Source of the DNA: Hydrangea macrophylla
Taxonomy: Eukaryota; Streptophyta; Magnoliopsida; Cornales; Hydrangeaceae
DNA: 64,000 nt
Direction of reading: 5' to 3'
NCBI GenBank assembly: GCA_033977485.1
Contig: CM066988.1
Span: 54,807,649-54,871,648, forward strand
Shown: one piece after another, positions 11,743-23,037 of the stretch
How the letters are laid out: every line of letters starts with the position of its first letter
How positions within the stretch are numbered: position 1 is the stretch's first letter
The notes under the pieces: generated by a model
What the model was told of the DNA's origin: nothing
The model's input: the letters and a program-made list of their open reading frames with translations, nothing else
Databases searched by the model: none
Made by a program: the position numbers and the translations under genes

Positions 11743-14593
11743 TGTCACGCCCTGACGTAGCATAAATAAGGAAAGTGTTTAATTTCTTTTATGGACCCGT
11801 AGGTCGTGACAGTTTGAAGGATCAATTCCATCCCAAACGTCAACAACAAAAAAAATATAATAATCAGAGCAGAGAAATCAAGGCTTACAAATATTTTTCT
11901 AACTTATTACATATTACAATACGGGGTCGACTAAGGCACAAGCCGCCTTAAAACAAAACAATATCTATAGTCTATTACAGTCTTCCTTATTACAGAATTT
12001 AGTTTATAACTTAAAGCATAGGATATTGATAACAGTTCTATCTTCCAAAGCAGCCGTTCTCAGTTTGCATAATCATAGGGCCCAGCATAGTCATAACCTG
12101 AAAAACCTAGACACGAATGTCCAGGATGCATCAACGTCGTCAGCTTCAAGAAGCTGGTGAGTATTAAAAACATAACTTTGAATGTAACACATACTCATTT
12201 ACCATTTTCCAATTCCCATTTAATTCAACAAGTTTATATTAAAGTAAAGAGTTCAATTTTAGAAAACAACCACAATATCATTTGAAAGCTTTAATTAACA
12301 TATATGTGACCGTGTATAAAAAGCAATGCACCATTTCATCTTACCGACTCTTTTCCCTCGACAAACACAACAACCCACTATCTCACGCCAGTATCCTTGT
12401 AATACTCCGATAGCCACACTTTAGCATAGGGGTGCCAGGGAATGTCAAGTTTGCCTCACACTTTGGTCCGGGGTCCTAGGGAGTGTCCAATGCCTCACAC
12501 TTTAGTACCTAATCCACCTCACAAATACCGGAGGTAACCTCACGCAGTATCCAGGCTCGGGTACCAGGGAGTGTCCGTAGGCCACACTTTAGCACTACAT
12601 GGGTGCCAGGGAATGTCCAAGTTCGGCGTCACACAGTTTACCGTTACCATGGGTGTCAGGGAGTGTCCAATTTTTCCACCGTTGCATTACAAAGATACTC
12701 TCATCGCAATCTCAACATGTCACTCTTTGGTACACAATTACCAGGGAGTGTCCACAACACAATCTCAACCACACACTCTTTTCCACACTGAAAACCACAC
12801 ACCATGCATGTACAATTGACTCCACATGTATGTCATGAAACCTTAAACAAAAGTAAAATGCTGAATTATAGGAACAACGTACGTGCAGGGATTGTTAAGT
12901 CGTAATACATCATTTCAATCGTCCAAACATAACCAAATAGGCTTCTGTTTTAGTAAATTTCTGAAACAGAGCTTTAAAAGTCCATGAAACATCACCCAAA
13001 TAGTTCTTTAACATAAAACAAGCAAAAACCAGAAATTGTCCAAAGTCACGTGCGCGGGCCGCTCGAGCGAGGGGTCGCTCGCGCTATATGCCCAATTTTT
13101 GTTTTTTTATAAAAACTTTTCTGTCTGCCAGAATTCACACAGATCGCGGGCGCGGGTCGCTTGCGCGATCTGCCTAATTTTCATTTTTCTTATTAAGATC
13201 ATTTCTATTTGCCTGAAACTACACAGTTCGCGCGCACGGGCCGCTCGCGCGGGCCGATCGCACGCATGAGTTCATGCAGAAGCTTCGTCTTCTTCCCCAA
13301 AACTCCCCTGTTTCAGTTTTAAGGGGTCTTTTGACCCATTTTGTAATCCGGATTATAACATGGCATGTAATATATGGATTTCTTTGTTTTTCGACGAAGA
13401 TTATGAATCTTTGATCAATTTAACATGAATCCAAACGTAGATCACTAATTTTACGAAAAACTAAAAGAGGACAAAACTTCAATCTTAATATACTTTCTCA
13501 ATTAAGTAAATTAAGCCCTAATACTTTAAACATATCATCTATGATGTACAATCTTTCATAATCATCTCTAAAAATGAATTTTTGGTCAAGTTTGAAAATT
13601 CTTGATTTCAAAGCTATGGAGGTCCAAACGTAAAATCAACAATGGAGATTTTCAAACCAAGCTATATAAACAGTAAACAAGGTACGAATTACATTAGAAG
13701 TGAGTTAATAATACTCACAGATTTGATAAGGAGTAGAGAATTGTTGAGAAAGAATCCAATTTAGAAATTCCAAATGCAAGCTTAGCTATGGTAGAAGAAG
13801 CTCTTTCTATTCTCTCTGTGTCTCCTATGTTGTAAACCCAGAATGTGTGTGTAATGAAGAATGAGATGATAGTTAAATAGACTTCAACTTCTACAACTTG
13901 GGGACCAAGTATAGTGAACTTCACACAACAATTGAATTACTTCTCAATTACTAATATGTAGAAATACACAGCATATACATGAATCATAGAATCTATTCAT
14001 ACGTATATACATCTTCAAGACATTTTGAAGAGGCAAAGTAGACTAGTAGAGGTCAAGTTCACAAGTGTTTGGCAAAATAGCTTATGGCATAAAGATATAA
14101 CACTCACACAATGTATAGCCAAACAAAGCCCTAACCAATCATTAGTTGCCATTAATAGAAATAAAGCATAAGTCATTTCATGATTTATGTCAACTCCAAA
14201 ATCTGTGTAATCCCAGCGTAACACGGACAGTTTTGAACGTAAACTGGTATTTTCGTGGCGCAGTGATCACCACAAAATTACAGAAATTCATTTTAATGTA
14301 AGAAATGATTTTCTGGTTTTATAAAAATACAGTTTGAATTAAAAGAAAACATTTCCACCGTTTTGAAATACAGTTTTAAAATTCAACACGGGTATGACTT
14401 ATTTTATGAAATTACAGTTTAACCCCAACAAGAATTTAACATGAAATAAAACAAATAATATGATTTAGATACATGAGACTTGAAATTAACTTAAAAGCAG
14501 ACAATACTAAATGAATTTAATTATGTCAATGGAAATACAAATTAAATATGGACATTCTAAAATTAATAATGAAATGAAATGTAGGTTGTTACA
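11743..14593 (-). repeat. Tekay 3' LTR (2851 bp)
   Basis: Nearly the same sequence as 27616-30502, with small indels. It contains a tract around 12400-12770 in which the word CCAGGGAGTGTCC and its variants recur about every 40-90 bases alternating with CCACACTTTAG. It also contains a GC-rich block at 13046-13268 made of CGCTCGCGCG-like words. There is no gene in it. On the minus strand it starts TGTAACAACC. Confidence 0.92.
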
Positions 14594-14611
14594 TCCTTCC
14601 TCCCTTAAACA
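14594..14611 (-). other. Polypurine tract of the Tekay element
   Basis: On the minus strand, TTAAGGGAGGAAGGA stands next to the LTR start (TGTAACA after a short AT join). It is the expected plus-strand primer and overlaps the last codons of the integrase reading frame (..KGGRM). Confidence 0.8.
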
Positions 14612-15619
14612 GGATTTCGTCCCCGAAATCAAGAATAACTAGTCCTGAAACAATTTCGGGTTTCGTCCTCATATCAGCTTCCACTTCCCACGAGGCTTCG
14701 TTCTCATCATGGTGATTCCACTGAACCTTTACCAACGGAATGTCTTTATTCCTCAACTTCTTGATACTCTGATCTAGAATCTTCACGGGTCTCTCCTTGT
14801 AATAAACGTTGTGACTCGTCTCAATATCGTCATAACTAACCACGTGCGAGGGGTCTCGTATGTACTTTCTCAGCATACTCACATGAAATACATTGTGAAC
14901 CCCAGACACCTTCGGTGGTAGCGTCAGTCGATATGCCACTTTCCTGACACGTTCCGAAATCTCGAATGGTCCGATGAAACACGGAACTAATTTCCCTCTC
15001 TTGAAACCGAAGCGTACTACTCCTCGGATCGGTGATACCTTAAGAAGTACGTGATCTCCAACACTGAACTTCAAATCTTTTCGGCGTCGACCTGTATAAC
15101 TCTTATACCGGCTTTGAGCGGTTCTCATCCTTTCCTTGACCAAAATGTTCTTGTTGGTTTCTCTTACCAAATCTGGTCCCAACAACTCCGTATCTCCCAC
15201 CTCTTCCCAACACAATGGAGAATAGCATAGTCGTCCGTACAATGCTTCGAACAGAGCCATCCCGATACTCGTGTGATAACTATTGTTATAGGCAAATTCA
15301 ACCAAAGGAAGTGCGTCTCCCAAAATTCTTCAAAATTGATGACATGAGCCCTAAGAATATCCTCGATGATCTGATTAACACGCTCGGTCTGCCATCTGTC
15401 AGAGGGTGAAAAGCAGTACTTATCTTGAGCGAGGTTCCCATAGCTTCTTGCAGACTTTCCCAAAATCCAAAAGTAAAACGTGCGTCACGGTCTGACACAA
15501 TCGACACAGGTGCACTGTGAAGTCTTACAACTTGTTGTATGTACATCTGGCTCATCTTTTCTACCGGGTATGTCATACTATAAGCGATGAAATGAGCAGA
15601 CTTCGTCAGTCGGTCCATA
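14600..15619 (-). pseudogene. Tekay integrase catalytic core, C-terminus and chromodomain
   Basis: This is the part of integrase downstream of the CACTA insertion. It contains DRLTKSAHF (first Asp region), VSDRDARFTFGFWESLQEAMG (second Asp), then, after a frameshift near 15420, WQTERVNQIIEDILRA (catalytic Glu). After another shift near 15310 come VEFAYNNSYHTSIGMALFEALYG, VGDHVLLKVSPIRGVVRFG (GPY/F-type region) and GPFEISERV. The last 60 residues, ERPVKILDQ..LRNKDIPLVKVQWNHHDENEASWE, are the Tekay-type chromodomain thought to guide integration to heterochromatin. At least two frameshifts plus the 7.4 kb insertion make it non-functional. Confidence 0.88.
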
Positions 15620-15649
15620 CACTACACCATATGGCCAGATTTCTAACGG

Positions 15650-15825
15650 ACAGTTTTTATGCTTTCTAACGAATATATCCGTGAGTAATTATTAACGGAT
15701 ATATCCGTTAGAATAGCTATGTATCCGTTAGTAATAACTCTCCATAATGTAATATATTATGTCTTACGGATTTTAAAATAATACTAACGGATATATCCGT
15801 TAGTAATATTTATAGAAATTAAAAT
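15650..15825. repeat. Left subterminal repeats of the CACTA element
   Basis: Five or six copies, several partial, of the self-complementary word (A/T)CTAACGGATATATCCGTTAG(T/A)A. Such arrays are the binding sites of the TNPA-type protein in En/Spm elements. The matching array on the other side is at about 22700-23020. The shared word suggests that the element is mobilised in trans by an autonomous relative. Confidence 0.85.
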
Positions 15826-16557
15826 TAATACAAAAAAAGAAAATAAAATAAAAGAAAAGGAGGATAGACTATATTATCTGGTCCGTAAAAACTGACGAAA
15901 GGGAGAAAGACCTAACATAGGTCTGGAGAAAGAGAGAAAAGAGAAAGAGAAGAGAGAGAGACCGAGATCGGCACCCCCTCGCCGTCGTGCCTTTGCCGCC
16001 CCTTGGCCGCCCCCTCGCCGCCCCGCGCTGTCCCGTGCCGTTGCCTGAACTGTCTGCCGGAGAAGGTACATATTTCATCCTTCTTCTTCTTCGTCTTCTT
16101 CTTCTTCTTCTTCTTCTTCAAATTGAAACCTTAGATCTTCTTCTTGTTCTTCTTCTTATTCTTCTTCTTCTTCTAATAATAATTGCTAGAATAAATTAAT
16201 ATTTACAAAAATTAAACCCTAGACCTAACTTCTCAGATTTTGGTTTTGCTGATTTAGGTTGTTTTGTATTACTCTGTGCTTTGACTTGGTTTCTGGTTTG
16301 GAGGCTGATTTGGGTTGTTTTGTTTCAAATTTTAGCTTTTTTTGGGAAGTCTTTTGAGGACATAGTTCATGACTAGATGCTAGTCTATTTTTCCAAATCT
16401 TAATTTTCAGAATTGTGCAAAATTTTATGGTGATCAGATTTAGGGGTGGGGGGTCGTCCAGCTGATTACTCACCTATTTATCCCTCTCAGTCTATAACCA
16501 ATGCAAATTTTGGATCATAATGTGAGGCTTAATGAACTTACACAATTCCCATTTCAG
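15826..16557. other. CACTA interior, no gene recognised
   Basis: Holds a purine-rich tract (about 15830-15960 on the minus-strand reading), a GC-rich CCGCC-repeat patch at about 15970-16060 and a TTC/CTT repeat at 16080-16180. ORFs here on both strands are low-complexity products of these repeats. The GC-rich patch followed by GAAG|GTACAT could be the end of a captured first exon, but I cannot identify it. Confidence 0.4.
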
Positions 16558-16616
16558 ATTTGAAGTTTACCCAGCAAGAACTTCCAGCTTGCAAGCCAAT
16601 TCTTACACCAAGATGG
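16558..16616 (+). pseudogene. ALIS-like: Captured exon of an ALA-interacting subunit (ALIS/CDC50) gene
   Basis: Behind a splice acceptor (CCCATTTCAG, ending 16557) the frame reads KFTQQELPACKPILTPRW from 16563 to 16616 and ends exactly at a GTAA donor. This peptide is the hallmark cytosolic segment at the start of plant ALIS proteins, the CDC50/LEM3 beta subunits of P4-ATPase lipid flippases. Family members normally have PGW or PKW rather than PRW. Only this exon is recognised: the two transmembrane segments and the large luminal loop are not seen downstream. It sits on the same strand as the captured kinesin segment, 3 kb upstream, so one transcript could join them. Confidence 0.75.
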
Positions 16617-18480
16617 GTAAACTTTTCTAGTTTGCTTCTATGTTTGTTAGGCAGATTTGTTTCATTTCAACCTATGTTTTCTTTGAGTTTCCAGATCAGT
16701 ATACAGATTAAAGTAGAGACATTTTTGGATCAGTGACTGCAATCATTATGAGCTTTTTTGTGAAATCTCTACCTCCCGAGCGCTTGGCTTGGAGTTTATC
16801 CAAGTCTTGACACACATTTTTGTTCGATTCTCAGCTTATAGAGTAATTTCTTGTCTTCTAACCCAACCAGGTATTATATTGTGTAAACAGTGCGTAGGCA
16901 GTGGAGTTAATTTTGTAGATCACTTCAATGGACGGTTTAAAGCTAGTGGATTATGTTGGCTTCGCAGGTATATGTATGTGTTTTCTGCTATCCTCCTATG
17001 CATTGGATGTTGAACTACATAATATAATACTGGTATTTGTATCACTCTTATTATAATCATAACACCACTATTTGAGAAGATTTAGTGCGAGGTTTTGGGG
17101 TTTGATTTTCAGTAGGCCATCATTGTAATTTATATGAAATCGCAAAACTATACTGGGAATTTTTTTTAGAGGACCTGGGACACGTTGGTTGAAATTAGTA
17201 ATGAAACTAAGCTCCTACTTCTTTTTCAAGGGAAATCTAGAATTAAATACTTCATTTCTGTGAACTTGTCTATATTTTAGAACTGAGATCTTTCACTGCA
17301 ATTTCAATTGCGGGATAAATTGTGTATTCATAGCTGCTCTGAAAGAACATGTCTTCTTACTTCTTTAGTTTCCCACATCCAGAATATAGGTAATAATCGC
17401 AAAACTTTATTGTGTATCCTCGTAACTATGAACTTAACCATCAAACATGATGTCCATTGCTATTAGATCTAGATGCCATTGTCAACGAAGAATTTGTTAT
17501 TTAAATTTTACTAATAAACCGGCATAGCGTTGGAAGGGTATGAGGTAACCTTATGTCATTAGATAAATAGCTAAGTCTAGCTAGCTAGCCTATAAATTAA
17601 ATTTGACTGAAAATGACCCATACCAAAGCCTATCTTCTTTCTAGAGAAAGACAGACAATTTCACAACCATTCTCTCAATTAATGTACTTTCTTTGATTAC
17701 TCCATAAGTTTGGAAAAAACAAAACCCACATAGACCCAATGTCCTCTGATGGCTCAACAAATAAAGCAAAAGAGTCTGGTGCTAGTAATTGTTGCATGTG
17801 CACCATTTAAATAAAAGAATCTTGCTGTTTGGTCCTTTTTTTGTTACATCACAAGCATTCCAATCTCTCATTTTTTATTTCTGAAGCAATTATAAAGCTA
17901 ATGTCTTACTTTATTGTTCAATGATGATATTGCGCAGTTTTTTTTTAACTTCCAGTGCTTTAGTTATAATGTATTTTCCCTCTTAATCAACTCCATGTAT
18001 CTTATTATTTGTATTACTTTCCAGCTAGCTTTTCAATACTCATTCTCAATCACTAGTTTGAATTTGAAGTTCTTACTGATGCAATACAAACCTCAAGGGA
18101 AGAGTCAACTTTAATTCACTTAGTGACATAGTTTGACACCATTTGGGTCTGTTTACAAAGACTATGGCATGCTTGGTCATGCGCACCATATTTTACTTGA
18201 TACATCTTAGATTTGTGAGGACCATAGACCTTTCAAGTAGTACCCATTGTGAGTCTATCCCTAGTTAGATATACTCAGGCCTTCTTAAAAAATCAGACAG
18301 GAATGAGTGTGTAATCCAACTTGGCATTTTCTGGTATAGCAACATTGGTAACTAGATACTTCGATTGTAATAGCACCAAATATTACACTTTTATATTGGG
18401 TATGTAAATTTTCATGGACGTGTTCAAAATAATGATCAAAAAATGTTGAAACATTACAGAATGCACAATATTACATTATA
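16617..18480. other. CACTA interior, no gene recognised
   Basis: AT-rich DNA with short ORFs lacking recognisable similarity (for example 16789-17013 and 17914-18114, plus strand). Base composition and scattered GT/AG pairs would fit intron sequence of captured genes, but no exon could be matched by eye. Confidence 0.35.
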
Positions 18481-18489
18481 ATACAAAGT

Positions 18490-18930
18490 TTAGTGCATAT
18501 GGCCAACAAGACTAGAAACACTAAAATAGTGCTCAAAAAATGTAAAGATAATGAGAGAACAGATCAGTGCTCTTCCCTTTATGATATCAACGCTCATTTC
18601 ACTTGGATATGTAGCTTGCAACTCAACTTGAATCCCAATCAAGTTCTCGCTTGAATCTATATATCCTTGGAGCTTGCATACACCATCTTCATTCTCACCT
18701 TTGATATAATTGATGACCAAAACATATAAATTTATGTACACATGGATGAAAACAAGTCGATTCTGGAAGGCAAAAAATAAAAAATAAAAATTCCACGGTG
18801 TTTCAAATTGAGCAATACCAATGCAATCAGATAAATCAATTTCCATATCTGCAAAAGTAATGCATTTCTTTTTTATGCTTTTTTTTCTTTTTCTTTTTCT
18901 TTTTCTTTTTTTCTTTTCAGGTCCTGTCAT
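18490..18930 (-). CDS. Unidentified ORF inside the CACTA element
   Basis: This is a 146-codon open frame. It begins with a basic lysine/arginine tract encoded by a CTTTTT repeat (an unreliable start), then ..FADMEIDLSDCIGIAQFETPW, an aromatic stretch, and NYIKGENEDGVCKLQGYIDSSENLIGIQVELQ... I do not recognise a family. The second half has balanced composition and may derive from another captured exon. It lies opposite in strand to the kinesin fragment. Expression is unproven. Confidence 0.25.
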   Translation of the reverse strand: MTGPEKKKRKRKRKRKKSIKKKCITFADMEIDLSDCIGIAQFETPWNFYFLFFAFQNRLVFIHVYINLYVLVINYIKGENEDGVCKLQGYIDSSENLIGIQVELQATYPSEMSVDIIKGRALICSLIIFTFFEHYFSVSSLVGHMH

Positions 18931-19808
18931 TAGAATTAGTGAATCAGTTCACCTGATGAGTCTAAACTTTGAACATAAGCACACCAAAGTATTGAAGCTA
19001 GCACATAGAGATATACAAAAGCATAAGCACCTAAAGTGAAAAGCTGCAAGATTGAAAACAGAAAGGCAGAGGAAGCATATATGTAGCCCAAACAAGGGAC
19101 CATCAAAAGACCTAGACAGCAAACCAACACATAGCCAAACCTACCACAAGACATGAGACCTAAGAGCATGGAGAATTAAATCGACACAAAGCTTACACAG
19201 AAAGAGAATAAGTTGATCCAACTTGAGCTTGCAGCTGATTTGAAACTAAATAAGCAGTAGCCCATAAAAATAACATCAGAGGAAAATGCTTTGAACCTCC
19301 TCGAAATCATTGTGAAAAATAAATCAACTGCTTCGATAGAAAAAGACTTTTATTGGTGGTCTAGACTTTAGGCATGGACAGTCTCGACGATAGAAAAAAT
19401 CTTAACTTTATGGACCTTCTAAGTTGTTTCTTAAAGAAATTGGAAAATGTTTGTTTGAATTATAGAAGTTATCACTTGTGAACGTCAATGGGTCTTTAGT
19501 TTTTCAGTTAATGTTCAAGAAGATGCTTTTTCCAATAAATATTTTTACGTCACTTATTATGAAACTATGATTTTGGAAAGATACTCAAAAGTTTGATGAA
19601 GGAAAGACAAGAATTGTACATTCTTTTATGTCAAAGTCTTTTAGTTTTCTGAATAGCTTCTTTGATACCCATCTTCAAGGATGTTCAGTCATAGGTTTAG
19701 GAACTATTTATTCTTCATCCTTGCGGACTATAGAAAGTACTTCTTCATACTTTAGGTTCAAACGGTTGTTCATGGTCTTTGGGAGAGTACAGCCACTAGA
19801 ACCTGCAG

Positions 19809-21065
19809 ATTACAAGAAGAAATGTCAATTATGAAAGATTCTACTTCTTCTGTTAAAGCCGACTGGACAGTTTACATGGAAAAGGCCAAAATGCATTATC
19901 TTGAGGATACTACTGTAGTGGAAAGTGGAAAGGAGGACCTCATGGAGGTTCTTCAGAATTGGTATGGGCCACTTCCAATGATTGTTCTACATTACATTGA
20001 CCACATGCATTCTTCTCATCTATGTAGCACGAACACTTCAATTTCTGTGTAGTGACACAACCGCATACGGGAGTGGACATGGCACAGTGTCTCCTATGAA
20101 GATATTTTTAAAATCCTAAGGCAGAAGTCTTCGTCATATAATAAATGGTGAGAAAATTAATTGGTTTTTTGAAAATTTAAGGAAAAGGAGTTGATAAGGC
20201 AAGGTATAACCTCGGTGTCCTTATCCTCTAATTTTAAGAGTTGCCACATAACCTTGTATCTGTGCTACGGAGCTTATTTATTTGTTCTTATTTTATGTTC
20301 AAGGTTTTAAATTATTTTTCTAGTGGTCTTTCTTTCAAATTAAAATGGGTAAATATCACCTACCTCCCTTGAGGTTTAACCTAATAACACTTACCTCCCT
20401 CCATGTTTCAATAGTAACACTAACCTCCCCTGACTGAATCTGTCAGCTAACGGAGTTAAGTGAGTCAGTTAAGTTACTATTTTACCCTTACTAAAACTAC
20501 GTCGTTTTGACTGAACTTAAAAGATTCTCTTCCTTCTTCTCCCTTCTCTCACTTGACCTAATACACATGTGTGTATAATGTTTACTTTCCTTATAAACCT
20601 TCTAATCTCTACAAACGTAGTATGTATGCTTATGTACATATAGTATATGTATAGAATATTTGTATATGTATATACTATATATATATATATGCACAATTAT
20701 TGTTCTACACACAAAAACCTCAATTTGGCCACCATGGTAAGCACCTCTGATCTCCATTACAGCACATAAAATTCTAGTCACCTATCCCTGTTTATCTCTC
20801 TCTCTCCAGATCTAAAAAACAGTAGCAAGAATCAAAGTTGATGATGATCAAATACAAATCTCGTGTATATGCTCAAGATGGGTATGCTTTGTACATTTTC
20901 AAATCTGAAAAATTGGTGTTTGAAGTGATGGAATTGAACCTGTTCATAGGGGATTTATTGTCTCCAGTTCAAGATGGAGAGTAATTCCAAATTTTTTTGA
21001 CATAATCTACTTGAGCAATTTGGAGTAAATAGATATCAGACCCTAACCTCTCTCTAACCACTATC

Positions 21066-21104
<39 letters not shown>

Positions 21105-22383
21105 AAATTGAAAAACAGAGAAACAATTGTAGGCAATTAAAGTTTGGAAAGATTTAGAACTTCAATGCATTTCCATGACAATCATTCTTAACCAATTGAT
21201 TTGGTTTTCCTTCGTCCACTGTTTTCTACAAATTATGTACAATACATGTTATCAAATTAGTATATGAATCGAAAGTAGATGGATGGGGGAGTGGAGGAAC
21301 CTTGATGGAGATGGATCTCGGTATACAAATACATGCTTGTACATATATGTGTATATATATATGTTATACACACATATATACAGTCCACCATACATACGTA
21401 TATGAGTATTTACTTTTTTAGAACTTAATTAATGAAGGGTAGTTTTGGTATTTTAGATTGTTTTTAAGTGAAGTCATCGTCATTCCGTTAATTTTGTAAC
21501 GGCTTGTTAACGGAGGGGAGGTAAGTGTTACTGAAATTCAAAAATAAGGGAGGTAAGTGTGAGTTCTGGAAAGTGGAGGGAGGTAAGTGTTATTAGGCCA
21601 AACCTCAGGGGAGGTAAGTGATATTTACCCAATTAAAATTATAGCAAGCAAAAGGCGAAAATGGGTGCACATCAATGGAGTAATGCTGAAGATTCATTGC
21701 TCAGTCTTGAAAAGAGCAATGTTTCCTCTATGGGTGAAATAGTAAGGTTAGTAATTCTCATAGTAGCTTTATGTAGTTTCCCAATTCTAGAGAGTTTTGC
21801 TACTTTCGTCCATTGATTGTAAGCATATTGTTTTTGTGCATTTATTCAATTTACTTGACATTGTCATATCATTTGTTCTGCATAAGAAATTCATTCGAAT
21901 GGAACAAATATTTGCAGATTCATTACAACTGGATCATGATGCATGTGCGAACCTTGATTCCATGATTGTTCCTTGTTGTGGAGAGTTAAGAGACTTGAAG
22001 AGTGGGCAGTATCACAAGATTGTGGAGATCACAGAAGATGCTGGAAATTGTCTTCTAGATGATTATGTGGTTAGAATAGTGTTTAAGATATATATATATA
22101 GACAATGTATTTAGTTCTTTTTTATATTTACCTTAGTGGAGCAAGTTGTATTTATTCAAATAAAAGAGGGGGTGGCAAGTTCCCCAATTCTCAGCAACTT
22201 CCCAATATTTTTTTTAAATCATGAACAGGTGGATCAACCGTCATCCTCAACGCCAATAAAGAGGTCGTTCAATCTACCGAGCATTGCATCCATTGAAGAG
22301 CTCAGAACCCTGCATTTGATGAGTTGTTGAAGTCATTCTGGGACTCAAAATCTTCAAAGCAAGCAAACGGAGATGTTAAATAT
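19809..22383 (+). pseudogene. KIN-5-like: Captured 3' portion of a KIN-5 (kinesin-5) gene, exons and introns
   Basis: Exons in order match the C-terminal tail of plant kinesin-5 motors. 19809-19961 has LQEEMSIMKDSTSSVKADW..SGKEDLMEVLQN, ending at GTATGG. 21645-21747 has KAKMGAHQWSNAEDSLLSLEK. About 21768-21827 has LLSSID, followed by GTAAGC. 21918-22069 has SLQLDHDACANLDSMIVPCCGELRDLKSG... 22229 to about 22383 has VDQPSSSTPIKRSFNLPS and IASIEELRTP... A one-base deletion near 22310 shifts the last exon after EELRT. Acceptors (TTATAG, TTTGCAG, GAACAG) are kept and codon phase across the first junction fits a split Cys codon. No motor domain is present. Retained introns show capture from genomic DNA, not from a cDNA. 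A MULE sits in the first intron. Confidence 0.88.
20347..21630. mobile_element. Non-autonomous Mutator-like element (nest level 5)
   Basis: The terminal inverted repeats are GGGTAAATATCAC(C/T)TACCTCCC(T/C)TGAGGTTT.., at least 57 bp well matched and with CTACCTCCC-type words continuing inward to about 150 bp. They are flanked by identical 9-bp duplications AATTAAAAT (20338-20346 and 21631-21639), the size typical of Mutator. The interior (1.28 kb) has a CT microsatellite at about 21071-21102 and AT repeats but no transposase. The right duplication abuts the splice acceptor of the captured kinesin exon, so it inserted in an intron after the capture. Confidence 0.9.
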
Positions 22384-22699
22384 AGCAAGTTGTATTTATT
22401 CTTTTAATGGTCATGGATCTTGTGTTCATCCCTGAGTCAAAAGCTTTGATTGGATCTGCTTGAAATTAACTAAGTATGAACTCTTTAAATTTCCGACTTT
22501 GTTAGATATGTATGAACACTTTACTTATGATTATTATGTATTATTTTTGTTGTTTTGGGTATAAAGATGTTGGTTAGGCGTGGATATAGATTAATTTTGT
22601 TATTTTTTTTGTGTTTGGTATAGATTAATATGCTTGGTAATTACGTGAAAAAAGAAATTTGGGAAGCATATAAATAAATCATTTTTTTAGATTTACACA

Positions 22700-23020
22700 T
22701 TTTACTAACGGATATATCCGTTAGTAATTGTCCAAAAGGCTTTTTTTTTTTATTTTTTGACAATTTCTAACGGATATATCCGTTAGTAATAGTTGACAAC
22801 CTGTTAGTATTCAATATAAATCTTTTAAAATTGGCTGAAAAAAACCGTTAGTACGTAGCTTTCTAACGGATATATCCGTTAGAAATCCCTTCATTTACTA
22901 ACGAATTTACTAACGGATATATCCGTTAATAAATCCGTTAGTAATATTACTAATGCTAAAATACTAACGGAAATATCCGTTAGTAATGTTTTTTCCAACG
23001 GAAATATCCATTAGTAATGA
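22700..23020. repeat. Right subterminal repeats of the CACTA element
   Basis: About seven copies of the TAACGGATATATCCGTTA palindrome, with variants TAACGGAAATATCCGTTA, are spaced by short AT-rich segments. They are inverted counterparts of the array at 15650-15825. Confidence 0.85.
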
Positions 23021-23037
23021 GGCCAAATGGTGTAGTG

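Larger units (their letters stand above)
15620..23037. mobile_element. Non-autonomous CACTA transposon carrying host gene fragments (nest level 4)
   Basis: The termini CACTACACCATATGGCC at 15620 and GGCCAAATGGTGTAGTG ending at 23037 are imperfect inverted repeats of En/Spm type. Flanking triplets are ATA (15617-15619) and ACA (23038-23040). They differ by one C-to-T change and are best read as a mutated 3-bp TSD, because removing the insert plus one copy makes the integrase frame continuous. Many copies of a palindromic word built on TAACGGATATATCCGTTA fill both ends. No TNP2 or TNPA coding sequence is visible. Instead the body holds an ALIS exon, a KIN-5 gene segment and an inserted MULE. 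Confidence 0.93.

Noticed and set aside
15869..16199. Several ORFs on both strands around the GC-rich and TTC repeats of the CACTA element
   Set aside because: They translate simple repeats in different frames (Leu, Lys or Arg runs). The GC patch could be a captured exon but cannot be identified.
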